Source: JALOOE01 sp964423545
Lineage (GTDB): Bacteria; Chloroflexota; Anaerolineae; CG2-30-64-16
Length of the DNA: 18,148 nucleotides
Reading direction: 5' to 3'
Assembly (NCBI GenBank): GCA_964423545.1
Contig: CAYRFV010000094.1
Span: 1 to 18,148 of the forward strand
In this document: one piece after another, positions 1 to 6,912 of the stretch
Layout of the letters: every line of letters begins with the position of its first letter
How positions within the stretch are numbered: position 1 is the stretch's first letter
Made by a program: the position numbers and the translations under genes
The notes under the pieces: generated by a model
What the model saw: the letters and a program-made list of their open reading frames with translations, nothing else
What the model was told of the DNA's origin: nothing
The model's database searches: none

Positions 1-2171
1 CGGTCACCGAGGTAGGGCCTCACCTTGGACAGGTTCTTGTCGCCCACGACCACGATCGGAGCGTCGACCGCCTCTCGGCTCGGACTCGCCCCAAAGTACG
101 CCTTCTTGGGGTAATCGCGCAGGTACCACTCCAGCGGCCAAGTGGAGTCGTCGTCATAGGCAACCTTGATCGAGTTGTCGCCGGTGGTCTTGCGCGAGAT
201 TTCCTCGATCTGCGCCATCGCCAGTTTGATATCCGGCGTGGCATGGGCGTAGACCATCGGCTCGGTGGCGTAGTCATAGTTGATGAAGGCGAAGCGATAG
301 CTTGCAGCCACCGTGAAGAGCGCAAGGAGGCCCAACAACGTCACGGTGACGATGCGCAGGCTCTGGCGCCAACCCAAGACGACGACGCGGTCATAGATGA
401 AGTACAGGAGCGCCAACGCCACCAGGAGCGCAAGAATCCATTGCACCGTATTGCTCAACCCATTGACCGTGACATCTGCAAAGGGCTTTTTCCCCGCCAC
501 GGGAAAGACCGCCTTCAGAGCAAGGAGCAGGAGCGGCGTCATGAGCATCAGCCAGAACCCGCCTCTTCTGCGCGTCTCGCCCCAGTCGATCCCTTCCCAT
601 AGCCGGCCAAACCACAACCCGGCCAGAAACGACATCGAGGTGGCGAAGTAGACCACGTGCCAGGCCATCTTTTCGCCAACATAGGTGAATACGGCCCACG
701 TGCCCAGAACCCAAAACACCAGGAACGCCTCGAAGACCGCCTGGACGCCGAACACAGGAGTCGGCAGCAGCTCAACGCCGGCCGCGGAAGCTTCCTTGCC
801 CGCCGAACCCGACTTCCTGGCGCGCGCGCGTTGCGGCTCAGCGCTCGGCGAGGCGCCGGACGTGGTGTAGCGTCCCCTCACCAGCCACACAACCCATGCA
901 GCGATGCCGCCTATGCCCAACAACAGCGGCAGAAACTCGTAGATGGGAACCAGGCCCCAGAAGTAGTACCACGGCTGGCCGCCGCGCATCACCGCTTGCT
1001 GATCGATCCAGTAGCCGAGCGAACCGATCAGCCCTGTGCCGATCCCTTGTCCGTTCGTCAGGAACGTCGTAAAAAAGAGAATCTCGATCGCCCAGAAGAA
1101 ACCGGCCGCGTAGAACCAGCGCGCACGGAACCACAGCCACCCGATCACGCCGCTCAAGACGAACAGAATCGCCAGCACCATGAAGCCCTGCCACACCATC
1201 TGGAGCGTGATCTGGCCGGGATTGTTGAACTGGCTGATCTGCCAGCCGAAAGCCTTGAGCACCACAGCCGAGAGGTAGGGCAACACCAGGGTGCCAAGCA
1301 GGAAGATCAGATCAAGCTCGGCGAAGGCGCGCAGTCTCATCCGCCATGACCAAGCGACGAGGACCACAAGGATGAGGGTGACGGCCGCGCCGAGACCCAA
1401 CAGGATCACATCGAACGGCTTCACCTTGAAGACATAGCTGAGCAGGCCGGCGCCCACTGCAGCGAACGCGAAGGCCGCCATGACCCGATAGGATGTGCGC
1501 CGGCCTTGATCGCCGCCATTGGCGGGCCAATCCGCAGCCCAGAGTTGCGCCGCCAACGCCACCACCAGGAACCCTCCGAAGACGCCGCCGAAGATGAAAG
1601 AGGCCTCCATCGTCAGAAAGGCGAATGCGAGTGCAGCCGCCGTCGCGATCAGCCACCCAGTGCCCCGCGTTTCCATGTAGCGAAACATGCACAGCGCCAA
1701 CAGCACCAACAGGGCACACAGCATCACTTCATCCCGGATGTAGCGGCTGTAGTAGAGCAGCGCTGGCGATATGGCGAGCATCAACCCCGTTGCGAATGCA
1801 CCCACCTTGCCCATCCAGCGGCGAAAGAAATAGGCCAGCCATACCAGGGCGATGCCGAAGATCGCCACCTGGATGCGCGAGCTCCAATCGTCGACGCCGA
1901 AGACGAAGTAGGCGACCGCGTTGAGGATAAACTTCAGAGGACCATGCATCATGGGTTGATGCTGGTAGCCGCGGCCATCGTAGAGCTGCCACGAGTAGAC
2001 GGTGTGCAGGCTCTCGTCGTGGCTCATCGCCCGATCACCGAGACCGATCACACGGCTCAGGGCCGTGACAATCAGCAGCATCGCCCAGAGCAGTTTCTCG
2101 GCGTCCCACCTCAACAGGGAAACGAGGGTCCGATCCAGGAAACTCGCAGGCCTGGCCTCAACATTCTGCAT
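1..2171 (-). CDS. TIGR03663-type GT-C-like membrane protein, 3' end outside window
   Basis: I translated this frame by hand from ATG at 2171 and it stays open to base 1 (723 codons), so the C-terminus is missing. The start has GGAG at 2182-2185, 10 bases upstream. The protein begins MQNVEARPASFLDR, followed by a membrane segment at about residues 27-44. The first outside loop has SHDESLH (D52, E53) and MMHGPLKF (H76-G77-P78). DE and HGP are, as I recall, the invariant signatures of TIGR03663, a family with N-terminal likeness to dolichyl-phosphate-mannose protein mannosyltransferases. Several hydrophobic segments follow, then TNGQGIGTGLIGSLGYW (372-388) and RGGQPWYYF (396-404). The visible tail is soluble, with NYDYATEPMVYAHA and WPLEWYLRDYP (W678-P688). 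A charged Ala/Arg/Ser stretch at about 450-475 looks like a cytoplasmic loop. Likely role (inference): transfer of a lipid-linked sugar at the outer membrane face. Family call firm, reaction unknown. Confidence 0.9.
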   Translation of the reverse strand, partial: MQNVEARPASFLDRTLVSLLRWDAEKLLWAMLLIVTALSRVIGLGDRAMSHDESLHTVYSWQLYDGRGYQHQPMMHGPLKFILNAVAYFVFGVDDWSSRIQVAIFGIALVWLAYFFRRWMGKVGAFATGLMLAISPALLYYSRYIRDEVMLCALLVLLALCMFRYMETRGTGWLIATAAALAFAFLTMEASFIFGGVFGGFLVVALAAQLWAADWPANGGDQGRRTSYRVMAAFAFAAVGAGLLSYVFKVKPFDVILLGLGAAVTLILVVLVAWSWRMRLRAFAELDLIFLLGTLVLPYLSAVVLKAFGWQISQFNNPGQITLQMVWQGFMVLAILFVLSGVIGWLWFRARWFYAAGFFWAIEILFFTTFLTNGQGIGTGLIGSLGYWIDQQAVMRGGQPWYYFWGLVPIYEFLPLLLGIGGIAAWVVWLVRGRYTTSGASPSAEPQRARARKSGSAGKEASAAGVELLPTPVFGVQAVFEAFLVFWVLGTWAVFTYVGEKMAWHVVYFATSMSFLAGLWFGRLWEGIDWGETRRRGGFWLMLMTPLLLLALKAVFPVAGKKPFADVTVNGLSNTVQWILALLVALALLYFIYDRVVVLGWRQSLRIVTVTLLGLLALFTVAASYRFAFINYDYATEPMVYAHATPDIKLAMAQIEEISRKTTGDNSIKVAYDDDSTWPLEWYLRDYPKKAYFGASPSREAVDAPIVVVGDKNLSKVRPYLGD

Positions 2172-2291
2172 GGAAACTAATCTCCGACATGTTCTCGTTG
2201 ACCAACAGCCGAACGCCCAACGCGCCTGCGCTCAAGGCTGAAGACGGCGAACGGGCGCACGCAATTCCCATCTGCACGACGCACCGGCAAG
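2172..2291 (-). other. Intergenic gap upstream of the TIGR03663-type gene
   Basis: These 120 bases separate the stop of the 614-aa gene from the ATG at 2171. Apart from the GGAG ribosome-binding motif at 2182-2185, I see no convincing -35/-10 pair, no strong hairpin and no T-run terminator. An ATG at 2191 on the minus strand opens a different frame that stops within a few codons. The downstream gene could be transcribed by read-through or from a promoter I cannot recognise. Confidence 0.5.
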
Positions 2292-4136
2292 CTATCTGCT
2301 GCCTCTTGAGCCGTCTGCCGGCTCCGCACGGTCGACCCACAGCACGATTTGCTGGCGCTCAGGCTGCCCTGCAGTTTCCCGATAGAGCAGCCAGCGCACC
2401 CACGAAGCGGCATCGCTCAGCGTTTCAGGCCGCCAGCGCTGAAGGACACTGTATGCAGCGCCGCCATACGTCTCGCCGGGCGCCGCCGCTTTGTCCGCAA
2501 CCGTGATGACCAGTGGGGCGCGATCAGGGGGGAGGCTGGTGAACACCCGCAGATTCGGCAGCTCCCGCAGCTCCCAGCGCAGGACCGGCGCCACGGTCCG
2601 GCTGTGGACCAGGGGCAACACCAGGTCCACAGGCGCCTCGCCACCGCCGTCACCTTTGAGCGATGCCAGCTCTCGCAGCGTTGCATGTAGATCGGCCAAC
2701 CCGCCCGCGTCCGGCGCGACCGCGAGCGCCCCCGATTGCCTACCGACCCCCCGATCAAAACTCAACGCCGTCAGTTGGCTGGCGCCCCAGACTGACCCCA
2801 CGATCAGCAGCACCACCGGCAGCACCTCGGCGACCGTGCGCCAGCTTCCGAAGGCGCCGTACACCAGCCAAAGAAGCCCGGCCATCGATGCCGTAAGGAT
2901 GCCGAGCGTGGTGTAAAGCTGGACCCAGTCGGCCTTGTTGGTCGGGTGAAGCGCGCCCGGCAGACTTTGAGCGGCAATGGCGATCAGTATCAGCTCCAGA
3001 AGCAATAACACCCACGGATCGAGCTGGCCACGCCACGAGGAAATCGGACGCAGGGTGGCTGCAATGGCCGGGCCTGCCAACAGCGCAAGGGCCATCACCA
3101 CCAGGCCCAGATCCGTGGTCTGACGACCGGCTGGCAACACTGCCGACAGCACCGCGATGAGTGCAGCCAGGCCTGCGAAAAGTCCGAAGCGATCACGTCG
3201 CCTGCCTGCCCTCACAAAACCCCCGATCGCAAACCCAAGCAGCAACGGTTCGCTGATCAGCAGCCGGCGCACGATCTCCCACGAGGTGGTTTCGGTCGCC
3301 ACCGACCCGATGTCGCGCAGCCAGCCACCCAACAGGTCGGCGGCCGCAGCGAGGCCCGCAGGCGACAGCCCGAGGAAGGTCGAGCCAAAGAAGATTGCGG
3401 CGAGGGCGCCGATGGCCACGCCGCGCCGCGTCTCTCGCAGATCGGCCCAAAACGTCGTCCACTCCGATCGCCACCAGAGCGCGGCCGCCAGTCCGATCAG
3501 AATAACGGTGTAGGCGCCCGATCCGGCAGTCAGCAGCAATCCGAATGCGACAGCCGCCGCCACCAGGGCCGCGCTCCTCCGGGGCGGCGCAACCCCGGCA
3601 GCCGATCCGAAGGCGCCGCGTCGCACCCCAACTTCGCGGGCATACAGGTTGATGCTGGCCAGTAAGGCCAATGCTAACGCCGGCGTGAGGCTGTCGCCCA
3701 GTGCCGATCGAGCATTGAAGACCGCGATCGGCGAGGCTGCCCACAGCGCTGCCGCAGCCAAGGCTCCTCCACGAGTCAAGCGATCGCGCAGGGCGTAGAA
3801 GAGCAGACAAGCCAGGCCGCCAAACAGCGCCGTCCACCACCGCGCCACCACCTCATCGGAACCGAGCAGCATGAACGAAGCCCGTTGCAGACTGAACAGC
3901 AGCGGGCTAATCCCAGTCAGTTCATAAGGCTGGCCCTGTGCTGCCGCCAGGGCCGGCAGCGCCTGCATCGCCTCGGACGGATGCAGCGGCATCCAACCCA
4001 GGCCAACCAGCCGGACGGTCAACGCCACCCATGTGACGGCGCCGTACAGCACGCGCTCCACCGTGAGCCAGTCGACCAGGCTCGGCCGCGGGTCGACATG
4101 ACCGCCCGCATCAACCCCCTGCAACGCCGAACTCAT
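2292..4136 (-). CDS. Divergent GT-C-like integral membrane protein (TIGR03663-related)
   Basis: This is a 614-aa, very hydrophobic protein with roughly ten membrane segments. The start is ATG at 4136, with GGGGTG at 4142-4147 five bases upstream and only 18 bases after the preceding stop. The N-terminus keeps the GT-C pattern: a short soluble head, a first membrane segment (about 30-46), then an outside loop. Where the family has an acidic DE it reads LHPSEAMQAL (S54, E55), and the place expected for HGP reads TGISPLLFS (I76-S77-P78). The soluble C-terminal part contains PVLRWELRELPNLRVF (W521), which resembles EWYLRDYPKKAYF in the neighbouring protein encoded at 1-2171. I therefore read it as a diverged paralogue of that neighbour. 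With both signature motifs altered, it may be a non-catalytic partner or use a different donor (inference). It lacks the RGGQPWYY segment. Function unknown. Confidence 0.85.
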   Translation of the reverse strand: MSSALQGVDAGGHVDPRPSLVDWLTVERVLYGAVTWVALTVRLVGLGWMPLHPSEAMQALPALAAAQGQPYELTGISPLLFSLQRASFMLLGSDEVVARWWTALFGGLACLLFYALRDRLTRGGALAAAALWAASPIAVFNARSALGDSLTPALALALLASINLYAREVGVRRGAFGSAAGVAPPRRSAALVAAAVAFGLLLTAGSGAYTVILIGLAAALWWRSEWTTFWADLRETRRGVAIGALAAIFFGSTFLGLSPAGLAAAADLLGGWLRDIGSVATETTSWEIVRRLLISEPLLLGFAIGGFVRAGRRRDRFGLFAGLAALIAVLSAVLPAGRQTTDLGLVVMALALLAGPAIAATLRPISSWRGQLDPWVLLLLELILIAIAAQSLPGALHPTNKADWVQLYTTLGILTASMAGLLWLVYGAFGSWRTVAEVLPVVLLIVGSVWGASQLTALSFDRGVGRQSGALAVAPDAGGLADLHATLRELASLKGDGGGEAPVDLVLPLVHSRTVAPVLRWELRELPNLRVFTSLPPDRAPLVITVADKAAAPGETYGGAAYSVLQRWRPETLSDAASWVRWLLYRETAGQPERQQIVLWVDRAEPADGSRGSR

Positions 4137-4154
4137 GCTGACACCCCAAAAAAA
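4137..4154 (-). promoter_or_regulatory. Short spacer with T7 run and GGGGTG ribosome-binding motif
   Basis: Between the TAG stop at 4155 and the ATG at 4136 lie seven consecutive T residues (minus strand, 4154-4148), then GGGGTG and a five-base spacer. I see no hairpin before the T-run, so I do not call it a terminator. The spacing suggests the two genes are cotranscribed and the GGGGTG serves initiation. Confidence 0.45.
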
Positions 4155-6821
4155 CTATCGAGCGTAGATCCTCACGCCGTCTTTGTTGTACACCTGGGCC
4201 AGGACCCGATCGAACCGGACCAGCGCCGCGTCGGTCATACCGTACTTCCGCCGCTCCAGGGGACCGATGAGCACATAGTCGACGTTCCAACGCTCCAGCA
4301 AGCTGCGCAGCTCCTCAGGCCGAGCGATGCGGTAGATTTGTTCCAGGGCCTCCGGCCGGCCGGCCGCGAGGCGATCATAGGCGCCGCCGCGCCACTGGCG
4401 CTCGTGGAAGTCCCAGCCAAGCAGCGTAGGATTGCCGGTTGACATCGAAATGCGGCCGGCGCCCTCCGGACTGTAGGAGCCTCCGGTGGCTTCCAACACC
4501 ACTGCGGTGGGAGGCAGGTTGGCCCGGATCCATTCGATGGCCGCAACATCGGCTGGACTGCCTTGGCGCAGATGAGCCAGACCGTCGAGGGTCGGCCGGC
4601 CGCGGAAGTCGCCGGCTTTGCTCGGAATGGCCGCGAACGGATAGATCAGCGATCCGGTCGCCAGGAGAGCCGTGAGCAGGATCGCCGGCGCCTTCAACAG
4701 CCAGGGCGATGACCGCTCCACCAACCGGCTCACACCGTAGGCCGATGCAAGCGCCAGCACCACCCACGCCTGATAGTAGAACTTAAAAACGGTGTTCATG
4801 CGCGTGTTGAACAGATCGCGCAGATACACGAACTCCACACTGTAGACGAGCAAGAGCGCCAGGACGATCAGGAGCAGAGCAAAGACATCCGGTGCGCTCC
4901 CCCGCGCCGAAAGGACGGCGGGCGGTCGAACCGGGGGACCGGTCGCCTCGGGCGCTTCCTCGGTTCGTCCAGCGCCGACCGGCGCAAGCAGGGCCCACAG
5001 CAGACCACCGGCCCAACCCAACAGACCGGCCAGAACCAGATAGGTCCATGGGCTCGCCAGACGCAGCCGGGCAACCAGGCCGGCAACCTGGCCGAGCGAG
5101 CCGTCGCCGACAGCAACCCTCACCGCAGGGTTATCCAGGAAGGTGCTCACCAAGGCGCGGCCCTGCGGCAGCACAGTCAGGACGAACAGCGACAACGCCA
5201 TGAGGACCAGCGGTGTCAGAAAGACCCATGCAATGACGCTGAGAAAGCCGCGTCGCAGCTTGCGCCGCGGCGCCTGACGGTTCAACAGGCTCATGAAGAG
5301 GACCACGACCACCACGAACAGACCGAACATCACGAGGAACTGACTGAATCGGCTCGGAAAAAGCAGGTTGGGAAGAACCCCACCCAACTGCGACTGGAAT
5401 CCGACATAGAAGGGCAGGTAGAGCAGCCAGCCCAGGGCGCCCAAGGCCGCGCCCGCACCCACGGCGCGCCAGACCGCGACGCGCGTGAGACCATGCGCCA
5501 GCGCCTGCCCCGCGGCGACCGCCAGCGTTCCCAACCCCACATAGATCGGAAAATCCCAGGTGTTGAGAAAGCCCAACGCCCCGAACACAACCGCTGCCAG
5601 GACAATGCCGGGAGCGCCGAGCCCGCAGAATGCGGCCAACATGTCCAGGAAGCCGGCAATGCGCCCACGGAGTCCCGCGGCACTCAGGTTCACGCGGTCA
5701 TCTTCCTGCCTCCAGCTCCTCGCTCCCAACAGGAGGCTGAGCGCCAGACCCACAGCCAGAAACACGAACGGCAGCGCCAAGACATGCGGGTGCAGATCGC
5801 CCAGAAGAAAACTGAAGAACGGGAACTCGTCGATCACCTCCACCGAGTTGCCGAGAAGATCGCGATCGTGGATCACGCGGGAGGCGCGCCACCACCACCA
5901 GAACCCACCGGTCCAGTCGCCCGTCGGCGGCGTATCCATCAACTGCTTGATGTCAAGCCATTTGATCCAGTCCAGGGGCGCAAGCTGCCGGTGATAGGCG
6001 ATCTCGACCAAGACCTCGAGATTGCCGATGAACCCGACGAACAGCGCTCCAAGCAACCCAAAACCCAGGCTGCGTCCTACACCCCGGGTGCGAAGCGGCG
6101 GGGTCTCCGGCTCATCGTCGCTTGTCCGCAGGTCCTGAGTTGGCGGATGCCCCTCGCCATCAGGTGTTGCGCCGCCAGCCGCCTGCACCAGATCGTAAAC
6201 TACCCCAAAGGCGCCCACCGCGACCAGCGCGTACCAGAGCGCAACGCCGAGGTTGAAGCCGATGGCCGGATCGACTCCGGTCAACCGGATCAACAGCCCC
6301 AGCATGACATAGCCGAAGTAATAGTAGCTGATGGCGTAGCCTGACAGCCAAGGGTCCTGCGGCGGGAAGAACCGGCTGCCCAAAACGCCATTGATGAAGG
6401 CGAACTCCATCGGCTTCTCGGTGCCGGCGATCTCCGGGGTGAAGGCACGGAACGCCGCCCACAGCACGAAGACCAGCGCGAACAACAGCTCGGTGGTCAA
6501 GACCAGCGGCCAACGCGCCCGGAGCCACGCAAAGATCGGCCGCGTACCCGCAGCGCCGGCAGGGCGACACAGGCCATCGCGCCCCAACCAGACTGACAAC
6601 GCGGCGACGATGGCAAGTGAGACCGCGATCCCGCCGACGCTGTTGGGCAGCAGCCGGAAGCTGGCCGCCAGCCACAGGACATAGGAGACCAAGAGCAGTC
6701 CCATACCCTTGGCCAGCGGATACCCGCGACCCGGCAGACGACCGAAGAGCCGCCAACTCAGGGGCAACGCCGCCCAGGCAAAAAGCTGAACCACCAGCCA
6801 CCAGGAAAGGATCGCTGACAT
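4155..6821 (-). CDS. Stand-alone YYY-domain (DUF2298 / TIGR03662) membrane protein
   Basis: This 888-aa protein matches the single-copy class of the Chlor_Arch_YYY family (700-900 aa as I recall). The start at 6821 is firm: an in-frame TGA lies five codons upstream, and the next Met is residue 40. Landmarks in order are: N-terminal membrane segment; GRGYP (31-35); EKPME (135-139) and FPPQDPW in the first large outside loop; the signature SYYYFG (Y166-Y168); an acidic/Pro-rich loop (about 195-225); IDEFPFFSFLLGDLHPH (D342, H344, H346); LNTWDFP (W422); RMNTVFKFYYQAW (M675); and an outside C-terminal domain with VLEATGGSYSPEG, WDFHERQWRGG and VDYVLIGPLER (D848). The same landmarks recur in the C-terminal halves of the two giants upstream. 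It lacks their N-terminal HPDER module. Probable membrane glycosyltransferase-fold protein acting outside the membrane (inference). No experimentally known activity that I am aware of. Confidence 0.93.
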   Translation of the reverse strand: MSAILSWWLVVQLFAWAALPLSWRLFGRLPGRGYPLAKGMGLLLVSYVLWLAASFRLLPNSVGGIAVSLAIVAALSVWLGRDGLCRPAGAAGTRPIFAWLRARWPLVLTTELLFALVFVLWAAFRAFTPEIAGTEKPMEFAFINGVLGSRFFPPQDPWLSGYAISYYYFGYVMLGLLIRLTGVDPAIGFNLGVALWYALVAVGAFGVVYDLVQAAGGATPDGEGHPPTQDLRTSDDEPETPPLRTRGVGRSLGFGLLGALFVGFIGNLEVLVEIAYHRQLAPLDWIKWLDIKQLMDTPPTGDWTGGFWWWWRASRVIHDRDLLGNSVEVIDEFPFFSFLLGDLHPHVLALPFVFLAVGLALSLLLGARSWRQEDDRVNLSAAGLRGRIAGFLDMLAAFCGLGAPGIVLAAVVFGALGFLNTWDFPIYVGLGTLAVAAGQALAHGLTRVAVWRAVGAGAALGALGWLLYLPFYVGFQSQLGGVLPNLLFPSRFSQFLVMFGLFVVVVVLFMSLLNRQAPRRKLRRGFLSVIAWVFLTPLVLMALSLFVLTVLPQGRALVSTFLDNPAVRVAVGDGSLGQVAGLVARLRLASPWTYLVLAGLLGWAGGLLWALLAPVGAGRTEEAPEATGPPVRPPAVLSARGSAPDVFALLLIVLALLLVYSVEFVYLRDLFNTRMNTVFKFYYQAWVVLALASAYGVSRLVERSSPWLLKAPAILLTALLATGSLIYPFAAIPSKAGDFRGRPTLDGLAHLRQGSPADVAAIEWIRANLPPTAVVLEATGGSYSPEGAGRISMSTGNPTLLGWDFHERQWRGGAYDRLAAGRPEALEQIYRIARPEELRSLLERWNVDYVLIGPLERRKYGMTDAALVRFDRVLAQVYNKDGVRIYAR

Positions 6822-6837
6822 CGATGTATCGTTTCAT

Positions 6838-6854
6838 GACAGCGAGATGCTGTC
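6838..6854 (-). repeat. Perfect inverted repeat (leader hairpin) before the 888-aa YYY gene
   Basis: On the minus strand the sequence is GACAGC-ATCTC-GCTGTC: six-base arms pairing perfectly around a five-base loop. It ends 16 bases upstream of the ATG at 6821, so it would lie in the 5' leader of the mRNA if transcription starts near 6874. There is no T-run after it, so it is not a standard terminator. It could influence translation or mark an operator. Confidence 0.45.
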
Positions 6855-6880
6855 CGCCCCACCCGCAAAAGAATGCGCCA

Positions 6881-6910
6881 ATTCTAGCATGAGGGTCATG
6901 CACCCACCAA
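6881..6910 (-). promoter_or_regulatory. Possible sigma-70 promoter with extended -10
   Basis: On the minus strand TTGGTG (6910-6905) is followed by an 18-base spacer and TAGAAT (6886-6881). TAGAAT matches TATAAT at five of six positions and is preceded by TG at the extended -10 position (TGCTAGAAT, 6889-6881). The -35 is weak, with three of six matches. A start near 6874 would give a leader of about 53 bases. This is a pattern call in the longest gap between the two flanking giant and stand-alone YYY genes. Confidence 0.35.
6887..6901 (-). repeat. Inverted repeat within the possible promoter spacer
   Basis: GCATGA-CCC-TCATGC is a perfect six-base inverted repeat with a three-base centre. It lies between the proposed -35 and -10 elements and abuts the -10. 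The position is typical of a repressor operator, but a short repeat of this size can occur by chance and no regulator gene is in the window. Confidence 0.35.
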
Positions 6911-6912
6911 AC

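Noticed and set aside
4148..4154. Seven-T run after the 888-aa gene as a terminator
   Set aside because: No G+C-rich hairpin precedes it, and the next gene starts within 18 bases with its own ribosome-binding motif.
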